A DNA stretch of 64,000 nt from an uncultured Bacteroidales bacterium (GCA_900317125.1 ONFR01000007.1:1-64000), one strand, 5' to 3'. Numbered from the stretch's first letter, positions 34,643 through 43,870 are shown. The notes: generated by a model from the sequence alone, not told the origin. Program-made: numbers and translations.

Positions 34643-36697
34643 TTATGCTTTGCTTTTGCGGAGGGGTAGACGGATGAGGAGTGTCTCGGCAAGGAGCGCG
34701 AGGAGGGCGAGGAGAATGCACCAGCGCCAGAGGGGTGTGCCCTGGTTACGGCTGCGGATGTAGTCGGTCATGGACTTGGCGGCTGGAGGCGAGAGACGGT
34801 AGGAAGAGAGGTCGGCCTCGTTGACAAGCCGTTTGATGTCGCTGCGTGATAGGCAGGCGAGGTCGGACTCCTGGCGGCTGTAGTTGAAGGCCAGTCCTTC
34901 GAGGGGTTGCGGTGAGAGGATATAATTGCCCGCTTGGACAATTTCGCCGTGGGGATAGATGAGACTGTGCGAGCCGGAACGCCGGATGTCGGGGATGAAT
35001 CCCTGTTGGCCTGAGGCGGCGTCGACAGGGTCGAGGTGGCGTGGACTGTCGTCGGTAAGGAGGGTGGAGAGCGGAATGGGTTGCGTGGCGGTGATGAGGT
35101 GGTAAGGCTGCGGGAGGGGAGTGCTGAAGAGCGCCATGTTGTAGAGGGTGGGGACAAAAAGCGCTTGATGGACAAAATCGGTGTAGTCGGGGCGCAACGG
35201 GGTGGCAAGGAGGTACAGGTGGCCTTGGCCGAAGGGGGTCTCGGAGAGGAGGCTGTTGCCGTCGAGCAGTCCGATGACTTGGCGGGTGACGGTGCCACCA
35301 GGTTGTTGGAGCGTGTAGTGGCCAGTGGTGGATGGCATCTCCACCTCGTCGCTGAGGGTGCGGAAGACCCCTGAGTAGAGCGGATGTGTCGATTGTAAGG
35401 CGCCTGCCCGGGTCTCTTTCTGTCGCCAGGCTTGAAGAAGCGGGGCATGGAGTGACGACAGGAGGAGATTGTACGACGTCACTTCGGCATCGGGGGCGGG
35501 TACCACCACCAATGTGCCTCCGTCGTCAACAAACTGGACGAGTGCTTGTGCCAGCCCTGAGGGTATGGCGTGGAGCTCGTCGAGAATCACCACCCTGCTC
35601 TGTTCGATATGGCTGTAGTCCATGCGGTCGTATGGCTCTTGACGGTACTGGGTGAGACTGTCGCCAGCGAAGAGTTTCTTGATGAATGGGTTTTCGCTCT
35701 TGCCGCTGACCACCAGCAGGGGGATGCGTGTGGCTACGGGGAGGGCGAAATAGAGGCGGTCATCGAAGGTGACGGGGTAGTCGGTGGTCTCGACATGTCC
35801 GAGGAGGAGGGTGTCGTCCTGTATGGTGAAGGTGAGGGAAGCAGTGGCAGAGCTGTGGGGAGCGATGTCGAGCGAGGTGACAGCCCGTTGGCGGTCGCCG
35901 ATATAGAGGCGTAGGGGCTGTTTTTCCACAGCCTTGTCGCCGCCGTTGCGTACGCGGGCCTCAGCGTGGACGGTGGAGCCGCGGAAGTAGGCAGGACTGT
36001 TGAATGCCAGGCTGTCGATATAGACATTTGCCAGCGAACTGCCGCCGAGGGGGATAAGGGTGGAGAGCACAGCGGTGTCGGCTGGAAGGGTGGCAAGGTC
36101 GGCTGTGGTGCGCTGGAAGTCGCTGATGAGGTAGGCATGACGGTTTGAGGCAGGGGAGGAACGCAGGAACTCCTGCTGCCGGATGGCGATTTGGGAGAGG
36201 GGGGTGGTGACGGCACCGGCCTCCACTTCGCGGACGGCACTGATAAAGTCCTCGCGGCTGAGCCAGCGGAACTGGCTGCCCGAGGCGTTGTTGGTGAGCA
36301 ACTGGAAGGGGACGGAGGGGTCGTAGGCATCGGCTATCTCGAGGGCTTTCTGCTTGGCCGCTTCGATGAGGCTACCCTCCATGCCGCCGCATTCCATACT
36401 GTAGGAATTGTCGATATACACACTCACTGCCGTGCCGCCTTTTTGTAGCTGTGAGCCTTTGTGGGGGATGACGGGCTGGCAGAAAGCCAGGACGATGAAG
36501 ACGATGGCTAGGATGCGCGTGGACAGGATGAGCAACTGCCTCAGGTTGCGTTGCCGGCGGTTCTCGCTTTGCAGCTCCTCGAGCATGTCCACGTTGCTGA
36601 AATAGACTTTGCGGTAGCGGCGCAGTTGCAGCAGGTGGATGGCTATGGGAATGGCTATTGCCGCCAGGCCTATCAGAAACAGGGGTTGGGTCAGCAT
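34643..36697 (-). CDS. BatA-like membrane protein with von Willebrand A-type domain
   Basis: The 684-residue protein opens with the aerotolerance (BatA) N-terminal motif, two membrane spans around LRRYRKVYFSN. A VWA domain follows with a metal-site motif DNSYSM near 96-101. A long periplasmic middle region with beta-sandwich character and a final span (residues ~658-676) complete it. Bat proteins in Bacteroides affect aerotolerance and envelope assembly, but this stand-alone member's role is not known. It lies 11 bases before the ABC genes and probably forms an operon with them. Confidence 0.85.
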   Translation of the reverse strand: MLTQPLFLIGLAAIAIPIAIHLLQLRRYRKVYFSNVDMLEELQSENRRQRNLRQLLILSTRILAIVFIVLAFCQPVIPHKGSQLQKGGTAVSVYIDNSYSMECGGMEGSLIEAAKQKALEIADAYDPSVPFQLLTNNASGSQFRWLSREDFISAVREVEAGAVTTPLSQIAIRQQEFLRSSPASNRHAYLISDFQRTTADLATLPADTAVLSTLIPLGGSSLANVYIDSLAFNSPAYFRGSTVHAEARVRNGGDKAVEKQPLRLYIGDRQRAVTSLDIAPHSSATASLTFTIQDDTLLLGHVETTDYPVTFDDRLYFALPVATRIPLLVVSGKSENPFIKKLFAGDSLTQYRQEPYDRMDYSHIEQSRVVILDELHAIPSGLAQALVQFVDDGGTLVVVPAPDAEVTSYNLLLSSLHAPLLQAWRQKETRAGALQSTHPLYSGVFRTLSDEVEMPSTTGHYTLQQPGGTVTRQVIGLLDGNSLLSETPFGQGHLYLLATPLRPDYTDFVHQALFVPTLYNMALFSTPLPQPYHLITATQPIPLSTLLTDDSPRHLDPVDAASGQQGFIPDIRRSGSHSLIYPHGEIVQAGNYILSPQPLEGLAFNYSRQESDLACLSRSDIKRLVNEADLSSYRLSPPAAKSMTDYIRSRNQGTPLWRWCILLALLALLAETLLIRLPLRKSKA

Positions 36698-36699
36698 GG

Positions 36700-36830
36700 A
36701 ATGAATTCGTTATTGCGTTTATTCGTTATTTCGTTGATAAGTTGATATGTTATGTGTTGATATGATGCGATCCGTATAAACTCATCAACATATCAGCTTG
36801 TCAACATCTAACACGTTAACATGTTTGTTA
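36700..36830. repeat. AT-rich spacer that runs into the nth 3' end
   Basis: TTATTTCGTTGATAAG and TCAACATATCAG units resemble those at 49999-50110. The spacer covers the last ~15 codons of nth. Confidence 0.6.
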
Positions 36831-37453
36831 TACCATTGGCAAATCTCTGTGAGACCGCATTCTTTGCAGTGGGGTTTGCGAGCCTGGCACACGTAGCGGC
36901 CGTGGAGAATGAGCCAGTGATGGGCGATGGGGATTTTCTCCTCGGGGATGTGCTTCACCAATTCGCGCTCAGTCTGCAGGGGGTTCTTGCTGTTGCGGGT
37001 AAGGCCGATGCGGTTGGCCACGCGGAACACATGGGTGTCCACGGCCAAGGCGGGGAGATTGAATACCACTGAGGCGATGACGTTGGCGGTCTTGCGTCCT
37101 ACACCGGGCAGGGTTTGAAGGTCGTCGATGTCGGAGGGTACCTCGCCTCCAAAGTCGTCCCTCAGCTTGCGGGCCATGGCGGCAAGGTGTTTGCTCTTGT
37201 TGTTGGGGTAGGAGATGGAGTGGATGTAGTGGAAGATGTCCTCGGGCGTGGCTTCGGCCATTGCGGCAGCATCGGGATAGGCAGCAAAAAGCGCTGGGGT
37301 GGTCATGTTCACCCGCTTGTCGGTGCACTGTGCCGACAGGATGACGGCAACCAGCAGTTGGAACGGGTTCTCGTATTTCAATTCGGACTGTGCCGTGGGG
37401 CGTGCCTCCTCGAAATAGGCTATCATTCGTTTATATCGTTCGGTCTGTGTCAC
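36785..37453 (-). CDS. nth: Endonuclease III
   Basis: Nth is a DNA glycosylase/AP lyase that removes oxidised pyrimidines. The 222-residue protein has a helix-hairpin-helix LPGVGRKTAN near 115-124, catalytic Asp in VDTHVFRVANR with Lys in the HhH, and the 4Fe-4S motif C-x6-C-x2-C-x5-C (CQARKPHCKECGLTEIC) near 191-207. The last ~15 residues (HVNVLDVDKLIC) are translated from the TTAACATG-type spacer repeat and are probably not conserved. Confidence 0.95.
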   Translation of the reverse strand: MTQTERYKRMIAYFEEARPTAQSELKYENPFQLLVAVILSAQCTDKRVNMTTPALFAAYPDAAAMAEATPEDIFHYIHSISYPNNKSKHLAAMARKLRDDFGGEVPSDIDDLQTLPGVGRKTANVIASVVFNLPALAVDTHVFRVANRIGLTRNSKNPLQTERELVKHIPEEKIPIAHHWLILHGRYVCQARKPHCKECGLTEICQWYNKHVNVLDVDKLIC

Positions 37454-37476
37454 GTTTCAGGGGTGGTGATGAGGTT

Positions 37477-38538
37477 CTATTTTGGAAGACGGAGGTCGGT
37501 AACAATGGGGTAGTGGTCGGAGATGGGGGTGGAGATACGCTTGTAGGAGAGTGCCTCCATGTCGCGGCTGTGGAGGATGAAATCGATACGGAAGGCGGGG
37601 AAAGGCCCGTGGTAGGTGGTGCCGAATCCGCGCCCTTGCTCCACGTAGGGGTCTGAAAGCAGGTGGGTGGCTTGCTGATAGATATAGGAGGCAGGCGTAT
37701 CGTTGAAGTCGCCGGCAATGATAATCGGAACCTGTGACGACTGCACAAGGGGCAACAACTCCTCTTTCCATTCTTGTTCGTGGCGGCGGGTGGTCTCGGC
37801 AAACTTTTTCAGCAGTCGATGGGTGGAACTGTCGGTTTTGGCGTGCGAGAGGCGCTCGAAACTCTCATAGTCGGAGTCGTTCAGCTCGTACGAGTCGAGA
37901 TGTACGCAGCATATCCTCACGCGGTGGTCGCCCTTCTGTAGGTCGACATGGAATTTGGTCTTTTTATCCATCATCTCCCCTCTCACAATAGGCCAGCGGG
38001 AGAAGAGGATACTGAGCGACGGCTTGCTCTCGCCGTGTACGCCGTAATGGTATTTGTAGCCCCGTTCCGCCAGCTTCTCTTTCATCTTCATCCTTCTTGC
38101 TACAAAGAACTCCTGTATGCACACCACATCGGGCTGCTCCGCTTCGACAAGCTGCACAAACAAGGCTGCTCCGCTGTCGGCCCGCATCAACGTGTCGCTG
38201 TCCAGCCCGTGAAAGCCATGCGCGTTGAAGGTCATCACCCTTAATACATCGTCCCCTTTCACAGGCTCGGTATTGCCGCCGGCCTGGAAGAAAAGGGGGA
38301 TAAACGACAGTCGGCACACGATAGCTGCCACCGAGATGAGAAACTCCCATCGCGAGAGACAGAGCCACATAATAATAAACGCTGCGTTGGCCAGCAGGAA
38401 CACCACATAGCCGTAGCTGAGGATGGAAACAGTTGCACAACGCGAAGGTTCAACCTTCCCTGCCAGCGTGGAGGCCACCAGGGCCACCGCAAAAAGCAGG
38501 TTGATAATTAGCAGTATAACGCGCAGAATGGTTTTCAT
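37477..38538 (-). CDS. Membrane-anchored endonuclease/exonuclease/phosphatase-family protein
   Basis: The 353-residue protein has three N-terminal spans (to about residue 85) and a periplasmic EEP domain. Motifs are VMTFNAHGF, CIQEFF, an IIAGDFNDTP block, and a last SDHYPIVTDL with the catalytic His. Such proteins cleave phosphodiesters or phosphate esters of lipids, sugars or nucleic acids; the substrate here is unknown. The Met at 38538 was chosen over an upstream extension because it follows a promoter by 22 bases and starts the hydrophobic segment. Confidence 0.88.
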   Translation of the reverse strand: MKTILRVILLIINLLFAVALVASTLAGKVEPSRCATVSILSYGYVVFLLANAAFIIMWLCLSRWEFLISVAAIVCRLSFIPLFFQAGGNTEPVKGDDVLRVMTFNAHGFHGLDSDTLMRADSGAALFVQLVEAEQPDVVCIQEFFVARRMKMKEKLAERGYKYHYGVHGESKPSLSILFSRWPIVRGEMMDKKTKFHVDLQKGDHRVRICCVHLDSYELNDSDYESFERLSHAKTDSSTHRLLKKFAETTRRHEQEWKEELLPLVQSSQVPIIIAGDFNDTPASYIYQQATHLLSDPYVEQGRGFGTTYHGPFPAFRIDFILHSRDMEALSYKRISTPISDHYPIVTDLRLPK

Positions 38539-38560
38539 AGTAGCTTGATTCTTGCGGATG

Positions 38561-38568
38561 CAAAGATA
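38561..38568 (-). promoter_or_regulatory. Promoter -7 box of the EEP-family gene
   Basis: TATCTTTG, minus strand, 22 bases before the start codon. Confidence 0.55.
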
Positions 38569-38597
38569 AGAATTTTTATTTGAAAAATGAAAAAACA

Positions 38598-38665
38598 ATG
38601 TGTTAATGTGTTAACGTGTTAATACGTTAGTCGGATTAACGCATTTACACATTAACGAATTCAAT
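38598..38665. repeat. AT-rich TTAACG-type intergenic spacer
   Basis: GTTAATGTGTTAACGTGTTAA and CACATTAACGAATTC units lie between the divergent EEP and aroE genes. Confidence 0.6.
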
Positions 38666-38674
38666 TTTTCTTTG

Positions 38675-38682
38675 TATCTTTG
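38675..38682 (+). promoter_or_regulatory. aroE promoter -7 box, 4 bases from the ATG
   Basis: TATCTTTG ends at 38682 and the ATG is at 38687. The expected transcription start is at or next to the A of the start codon. Confidence 0.55.
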
Positions 38683-38686
38683 CATC

Positions 38687-39418
38687 ATGAAAAAGTACGG
38701 ATTGATAGGCAAGAGCCTTGCACACTCATGGTCGCCGGCATGGTTCACCGACAAGTTTGAACGCGAAGGGATTACTGACGCCGAATACCGTCTCTATGAG
38801 ATGGACACCGTGGAGCATCTGCGCCAGTGGGTGGAAGAGAACGGTATCGACGGATTCAATGTCACCATCCCTTTCAAGGAGCAGGTGCTGCCCTTTCTGG
38901 ACCGTGTGGACGACGTTGCCCGTCGCGTGGGGGCGGTGAACTGCGTCGAGGTTCGCCAAGGGGTGCTGGTAGGTCACAACACCGATGCTCCCGCCTTTGC
39001 CGAGACCCTCTCCCCGCTCCTCCGGCCATGGCACACCCATGCCCTTGTCCTCGGCACTGGGGGCGCTTCGCGGGCGGTGTCCTATGTGCTCGAGGGGATG
39101 GGCATCGACTACCTGCTCGTGTCGCGCAATCCGGCTGGCCGCAACGGCGTAATCTCCTATCAACAGGCTGAGCAAGCGATCTCTTCCCGCCTACTCCTTG
39201 TCAACACCACCCCCGTGGGCATGTATCCGCATATCGGGCAGACCCCATGGCCCAATGCCGGTGCATTGTCGTCGCGCCATCTATGCTACGACCTTATCTA
39301 CAACCCCGCGCCCACATGCTTCCTCCAGCAGGCGGCACAGGCCGGCGCAGCAGTCTGCGACGGACGCGCCATGCTCCACCGGCAGGCCGAGCTCAGCTGG
39401 CGGTTTTGGAATCAATGA
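38687..39418 (+). CDS. aroE: Shikimate dehydrogenase
   Basis: AroE reduces 3-dehydroshikimate with NADPH in aromatic amino acid synthesis. The 243-residue protein opens with the substrate-binding KYGLIGKSLAHSWSP, has the catalytic Lys in NVTIPFKEQVLPFLD and the NADPH motif VLGTGGASRAV near 123. The C-terminal NTTPVGM is also present. The start follows the promoter box by four bases. It stands alone, between the divergent EEP gene and the convergent T9SS gene. Confidence 0.95.
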   Translation: MKKYGLIGKSLAHSWSPAWFTDKFEREGITDAEYRLYEMDTVEHLRQWVEENGIDGFNVTIPFKEQVLPFLDRVDDVARRVGAVNCVEVRQGVLVGHNTDAPAFAETLSPLLRPWHTHALVLGTGGASRAVSYVLEGMGIDYLLVSRNPAGRNGVISYQQAEQAISSRLLLVNTTPVGMYPHIGQTPWPNAGALSSRHLCYDLIYNPAPTCFLQQAAQAGAAVCDGRAMLHRQAELSWRFWNQ

Positions 39419-39452
39419 AAAAGGTGGAAAGGGTGCCGCCTCTATAACACAA

Positions 39453-40679
39453 TCAGCGGCCGCAACTGTTCACCACGCGCTGCACCTTGCGGATGGCCAT
39501 ATCGCCCCGTGGGGTCGATATCTTCACCAGATAGACCCCGGCGGACTGGTCGCGCAGGTCGATACTGTTATCCTTCACGACTCCCGGCAAGCGTCGGCCT
39601 TGGGTGTCCCACACCTCCACACTGAAATCGTTCGAAGCCGTGGGGTCGGAAGGCACAAGATGCATCATCCCGTCGGTGGGGTTGGGCGCCAGCACAGGAA
39701 AGCGGGCCTCGCCCTCTTCAATGCCGTTCGTAGTGGTCGGCGTTGTGGCGTAATCCTCTAGAAACATCGACAAGTCGACCGAAATCAGGCGGGCGGGTCG
39801 CGTAAGCCCCATCCGCTTCAGCGACTCGTTGGTAATCCAATAGTGGAAACCGTCGTCCGTGGCAACGGCTTCGGTCTGCCATCCTATTTCGTTGCTCACA
39901 AGAATCTTCTCGCGTTTGCCCTCAAGAAAACGGGTGCCTTGGAAGTCGTAAACCAAATAGATGAAGGGCTGCACCAGCATATTGTAACCGCACAGCACCA
40001 GCGTGCATTGCTCCTTGCTTGTACCAGTCGAATGGCGGAAATAGCTTGCACCCGTCACCAGCCCGTTCACATTCAGCCTGAACAACGCGACAGCTGTATG
40101 GTCCCCTGGCTCCTTGGGGAGGGCGAAACAAACCGTCTGCTGCGAAGTCCACTGCTTGCTGAACAGGTACAGGCTGTCGCCCACAGCCACCATCGCCTCG
40201 CAGTCGAAGTCCGTCACCGGCGTGCCCGAGCTGCCCTCCCCATCGGGATTGTAGCCCTCGTAAGTGAAACGGATAGTGTCTGCCCGGCACACCCCGCCCA
40301 GCATGTCCGCTTTGGCCATCCGGTAGATGCAGAGGTCGTTGCGCAACGCACTGTGGTTGTTTCCGAAATCGCCGAAATAGAAATACTCGTCGTCCTGGGT
40401 CATCTCCTCCATATCGTTGAAGTGCAGGCATCCCTTCACGCTGTCCTTGATAGTACCGTTCAGCGTGTCCAGACTGAAAATCCCCATGTCCCCATGGTCG
40501 TTGCTCGTCCACAGATCGCCGTTCCAGAAAAAAAGCGTCGACGTCCCCGACAGCCTGCTGTCCAGAAAGTCCTCCGAACGGACGGGAAGCGACTTCCTGC
40601 CCTGTCCATTGGTTTGCGAAAATGATTGTAAGTACCCAGTTATCAGAATGATAAATATAAAACCAGCCCATTTTTTCAT
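39453..40679 (-). CDS. Secreted protein with T9SS type A sorting domain
   Basis: The 408-residue protein has a signal peptide (FIFIILITGYLQSFS) and a six-blade-like beta region (DLWTSNDHGDMGIF, YFGDFGNNHS) that resembles a propeller. The last ~75 residues form a type A T9SS C-terminal domain: VLAPNPTDGMMHLV, VEVWDTQGRRL, SAGVYLVKIS and a basic terminal VQRVV. The exact ligand or activity is unknown. The -7 box TATATTTG (40684-40691) sits four bases before the ATG, so the mRNA is predicted to be leaderless. Confidence 0.85.
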   Translation of the reverse strand: MKKWAGFIFIILITGYLQSFSQTNGQGRKSLPVRSEDFLDSRLSGTSTLFFWNGDLWTSNDHGDMGIFSLDTLNGTIKDSVKGCLHFNDMEEMTQDDEYFYFGDFGNNHSALRNDLCIYRMAKADMLGGVCRADTIRFTYEGYNPDGEGSSGTPVTDFDCEAMVAVGDSLYLFSKQWTSQQTVCFALPKEPGDHTAVALFRLNVNGLVTGASYFRHSTGTSKEQCTLVLCGYNMLVQPFIYLVYDFQGTRFLEGKREKILVSNEIGWQTEAVATDDGFHYWITNESLKRMGLTRPARLISVDLSMFLEDYATTPTTTNGIEEGEARFPVLAPNPTDGMMHLVPSDPTASNDFSVEVWDTQGRRLPGVVKDNSIDLRDQSAGVYLVKISTPRGDMAIRKVQRVVNSCGR

Positions 40680-40683
40680 GGTG

Positions 40684-40691
40684 CAAATATA
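40684..40691 (-). promoter_or_regulatory. Promoter -7 box, 4 bases before the T9SS protein ATG
   Basis: TATATTTG, minus strand, followed by CACC and the ATG at 40679. Confidence 0.55.
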
Positions 40692-40702
40692 CAAATTATT
40701 TC

Positions 40703-40757
40703 GAATGTGTTAACTTGTGAATATGTTAATTAAAGTTATGAATTAACACAAGTATTA
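40703..40757. repeat. AT-rich TTAACG-type intergenic spacer
   Basis: GTGTTAACTTGTGAATATG and GAATTAACAC units. Confidence 0.55.
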
Positions 40758-40857
40758 CCCGCCCCCGCGAGATTTCAATTTTCACTTTTCAATTTTCACT
40801 TTTATTTCCCGCCCCTGCGAGGTTTCATTTTTCATTTTTCAATTATCGCTTTTTTTT
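40758..40857. repeat. 50-bp tandem direct repeat, two copies
   Basis: Units at 40758-40807 and 40808-40857 begin CCCGCCCC(C/T)GCGAG, then TTTCA-rich text. The second copy ends just before the acyltransferase promoter box at 40861. Confidence 0.7.
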
Positions 40858-40860
40858 TCG

Positions 40861-40868
40861 TACCTTTG
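40861..40868 (+). promoter_or_regulatory. Promoter -7 box for the acyltransferase gene
   Basis: TACCTTTG ends nine bases before the ATG at 40878. Confidence 0.6.
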
Positions 40869-40877
40869 CAGAATTAT

Positions 40878-41954
40878 ATGGAAGCAATAGAAGAAAGTTA
40901 TATTTGTCAAGGTCAGGAGTTTGCCGCGATAATGGACACCCTTTCAAGGCATCCGCTCGCCGCAAAACTCTTCCCTGGGCTGTCGACGGAAGCACTGCAC
41001 CAGCACTTCCAGGCCTACCATGATGTCGACTCTTTCCAGGCCGACGCCATGTACCGTGCCTGCCAGTACCTCATCCAAAACACCGTCAGCTCTTTCACCT
41101 GCTCCGGGCAGGAATACCTCGACGGCACCCCCAGCCTCTTCATCTCCAACCACCGCGACATCGTTGTCGACAGCCTCCTCCTCCAATACCAGCTCGTCAC
41201 CCTCGGACACCCCACCACCCATATCGTCATCGGGGCCAACCTCTTCGAAATGCCCCTCATGGCCCAACTGGCCAAAGTCAACAAGATGATAGCCATCCCC
41301 CGCGGCGGCGGACTCAAGTCATACTACAGCAACCTCATGCAGCTATCCTCCCTCCTCCACAGCCTCGTTGTCGGGCAGGGGCAGAGCGTATGGATCGCCC
41401 AGCGCAACGGGCGCACCAAGGACGGCATCGACCGCACCGAACCCGCACTCGTCAAGATGATAAGCTCCACAGGCACCGACCCCGTGCAGACCCTTGCCGC
41501 CATGCACATCGTCCCCCTCAGCATCTCCTACCAGTGGGAGCCCTGCGCCCCCCTCAAAGCCCGCGAGCTCTGCCTCCGCCAGCAAGGCCCCTACACCAAA
41601 GCCCCCGGCGAGGACACCGAGAGCATCGTCAGCGGCATCACCCAGCACAAAGGCCACGTACACCTTGCCGTCTGCCCGCCGCTCACCCTCGCCGAGCTCC
41701 AGGCCACCCAAGGCAACCCCCACAGCGTCGCCGCCCTCATCGACAGCCGCATCAACCAAGCCTACTGCATCCACGACACCAACCAGGCCGCCGCCCTCAT
41801 GCTCAAAGGCCAAAGCATCCAGCACCTCCCCGTGGCCGAGCAGTTCACCGACTACATCGACCAGGCCTGCCTCCTCTACCCCCTTGGCCCGCAATACCGC
41901 CACACACTCCTCTCCATCTACGCAAACCCATGCTTGAATCGATTGAATGTGTGA
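40878..41954 (+). CDS. Acyltransferase of the PlsC/GPAT-like family
   Basis: The 358-residue protein contains the acyltransferase block NHRDIVVDS (HxxxxD: His, Asp) near 98-106, a loop motif IPRGGG near 148-153, and a further acceptor-site block around WIAQRNGRTKDG near 175-187. It probably transfers an acyl group to a glycerolipid or related headgroup at the inner membrane face; it is longer than PlsC and closer in size to glycerol-3-phosphate acyltransferase domains. The last few residues (NRLNV) come from the start of the AT-rich spacer that follows. Confidence 0.83.
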   Translation: MEAIEESYICQGQEFAAIMDTLSRHPLAAKLFPGLSTEALHQHFQAYHDVDSFQADAMYRACQYLIQNTVSSFTCSGQEYLDGTPSLFISNHRDIVVDSLLLQYQLVTLGHPTTHIVIGANLFEMPLMAQLAKVNKMIAIPRGGGLKSYYSNLMQLSSLLHSLVVGQGQSVWIAQRNGRTKDGIDRTEPALVKMISSTGTDPVQTLAAMHIVPLSISYQWEPCAPLKARELCLRQQGPYTKAPGEDTESIVSGITQHKGHVHLAVCPPLTLAELQATQGNPHSVAALIDSRINQAYCIHDTNQAAALMLKGQSIQHLPVAEQFTDYIDQACLLYPLGPQYRHTLLSIYANPCLNRLNV

Positions 41955-42052
41955 ACGTGTTAATGTGTGAACGTGTTAGTCGATTTACGAAATAACGAAT
42001 TAACACATTAACGAATTAGAACATTAACGAATTAACGAAATAACGAATTCAA
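41945..42052. repeat. AT-rich TTAACG-type intergenic spacer
   Basis: It overlaps the last codons of the acyltransferase and contains GTGTTAGTCGATTTACGAAA, a block identical to the one near 48690. Confidence 0.7.
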
Positions 42053-42056
42053 ACCC

Positions 42057-43127
42057 ATGTTAGACAAACTCGAAGCCATCCACGCCCGATACCAGGAGAT
42101 AGAACAGCAGATGAACGACCCGCAGGTCACATCCGACATGAAACGCTACGTCAAGCTCAGCAAAGACTACAAAGACCTCCAGCCCGTAGTCAAAGCCTAC
42201 CACGACTATAAGGCGCTCCTCGACACCATCGCCGAATGCCGCGAACTCCTCGCCACCGAAAAAGACGAGGAACTGCGCGAAATGGCCAAGGCCGAACTCG
42301 CCGAATGCACCGAACGCCGCGAGAAGATGGAGGACGAAATCCGTATCCTCCTCATCCCCGAAGACCCCACCGACAGCAAAAACGCCGTCGTCGAAATCCG
42401 TGGCGGCACTGGCGGCGACGAGGCCTGCATCTTTGCCGGCGACCTCTTCCGCATGTACACCCGCTACTGCGAGAAAAAACACTGGCACATCGAAGTGGTC
42501 AGCTTCAATGAAGGCACCGCAGGCGGCTACAAGGACATCACCTTCAACGTCACTGGCGAGAAAGTCTACGGCATGCTCAAATACGAGAGCGGCGTCCACC
42601 GCGTCCAGCGCGTCCCCGCCACCGAGACCCAGGGGCGCGTCCACACCTCCGCAGCCGGCGTCGTCGTCCTCCCCGAAGCCGAGGAGTTCGACGTCGAACT
42701 CAACATGTCCGACGTCAAGAAGGAGACCTTCTGCGCCTCCGGCCCCGGCGGCCAGTGCGTCAACACCACCTACTCCGCCGTCCGCCTCACCCACATCCCC
42801 ACCGGCATCGTCGTCTCCATGCAGGACCAGAAATCACAAATCAAAAACCTCGAGAAAGCCATCTCCATCCTCCGCACACGCCTCTACGAGCGCGAATACA
42901 ACAAATACATGGAGGAACTCTCCACCAAACGCAAAACCATGGTCGCCACCGGCGACCGCAGCGAGAAAGTCCGCACCTACAACTACCCCCAAAGCCGCGT
43001 CACCGACCACCGCATCGGCTACACCATGTACAACCTCCCCGCCTTTATGGACGGCGACATCCAAGACCTCATCGACGCCCTCCAGCTGGCCGAAAACGCC
43101 GAGAAACTCAAGGAAAGCGTCGGCTGA
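42057..43127 (+). CDS. prfA: Peptide chain release factor 1
   Basis: RF1 ends translation at UAG and UAA. The 356-residue protein has the GGQ loop SGPGGQCVNT and the RF1 tripeptide PAT in RVPATETQGR, which separates it from RF2. The length matches RF1. It is followed by a terminator. Confidence 0.97.
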   Translation: MLDKLEAIHARYQEIEQQMNDPQVTSDMKRYVKLSKDYKDLQPVVKAYHDYKALLDTIAECRELLATEKDEELREMAKAELAECTERREKMEDEIRILLIPEDPTDSKNAVVEIRGGTGGDEACIFAGDLFRMYTRYCEKKHWHIEVVSFNEGTAGGYKDITFNVTGEKVYGMLKYESGVHRVQRVPATETQGRVHTSAAGVVVLPEAEEFDVELNMSDVKKETFCASGPGGQCVNTTYSAVRLTHIPTGIVVSMQDQKSQIKNLEKAISILRTRLYEREYNKYMEELSTKRKTMVATGDRSEKVRTYNYPQSRVTDHRIGYTMYNLPAFMDGDIQDLIDALQLAENAEKLKESVG

Positions 43128-43187
43128 CCCCACCATCCGCATACATTCAACAAAGGGTGAGCAACGCCTGCCCCATATACTGAAAAA

Positions 43188-43226
43188 AAAGGAAGGTGCC
43201 CCAAAATCCAGGACACCTTCTTTCTT
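43188..43226. terminator. Bidirectional terminator between prfA and the surface-domain fragment
   Basis: The stem GAAGGTGCC/GGACACCTTC (43192-43200 with 43211-43220, one bulge) has a run of As before it and Ts after it, so it can work on both strands. Confidence 0.7.
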
Positions 43227-43246
43227 TTTTGGATTATAAGCGTTGC

Positions 43247-43613
43247 TTAGTTGGCATTCTGAACCAAGCGTACACAGAGACCAGTGGGTTTGTTGGAAGC
43301 AACTGTACCCGAGTGTGAAACTCTGGGGCGTCCGACGCTGGGAGTGCCAGTGGTTTCGAAACGCATGAAGTAAGCATAGTAATCACCCCACTCCTCGGAG
43401 TCAGTAATAGTCCAATAGCCATTCCATTCGCTGGAGTAGCCCCACGAGCGAATGATACCTTCGCCGTAGTGTCTGTGGCCGGATCCGGGCAGGAATACCA
43501 CACCTCTCTTTTCAAGGTTAGTCCAAGCGGAACCAGAGGAGGGCTTGGGAGTGGGAAAGAACTTGATGGAGAGTGGCTGTTTGCCCGTTTTTTGGGGCCT
43601 TTGCCATTGTTCT
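43247..43613 (-). pseudogene. Fragment of a FISUMP/lectin-like surface domain
   Basis: The open frame has no ATG and reads PSSGSAWTNLEKRGVVFLPG, then GYWTITDSEEWGDYY and a closing GLCVRLVQNAN. This aligns with the C-terminal domain of the lipoprotein at 7078 (AAFLPCNGCR, HYWSVSS, HAIRLV). The signal peptide and first two thirds are missing. A GTG at 43501 is the only start in the track of this frame. It lies after a small HTH gene on the same strand. I read it as the 3' remnant of a lost paralogue. Confidence 0.65.
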
Positions 43614-43620
43614 GTAGTTG

Positions 43621-43833
43621 TTAAGGCTGGGTGAGATTGTCGGAGTAAAGGCGGAAGAGGTCGGCATCGAGGGCATGACAGATGGCGGCGAGCTGTTCTG
43701 TGTCGATGGAGGCTTTGTTGAATATTTTCTGCAACGCGCGGGGGGTGATGCCAATCTGCTCGGCAAGCCAGGCGTTGGTTTGGCCTTGGCGGCGAAGTTC
43801 ATCGCGGATGGCGGTTCCGATATGTATCTGCAT
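43621..43833 (-). CDS. Small XRE-family HTH protein
   Basis: This 70-residue protein is almost wholly one helix-turn-helix domain (WLAEQIGITPRALQKIFNKA, then IDTEQLAAICHALDADLF). It would bind DNA as a dimer. A promoter box TATCTTTG at 43863-43870 lies 29 bases before the ATG. There is no toxin partner; the next element on the strand is the surface-domain fragment. Confidence 0.8.
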   Translation of the reverse strand: MQIHIGTAIRDELRRQGQTNAWLAEQIGITPRALQKIFNKASIDTEQLAAICHALDADLFRLYSDNLTQP

Positions 43834-43862
43834 GGCAGGCGTGTTTTTAGGGGTTGCGGATG

Positions 43863-43870
43863 CAAAGATA
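43863..43870 (-). promoter_or_regulatory. Promoter -7 box of the HTH gene
   Basis: TATCTTTG on the minus strand. Confidence 0.55.
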
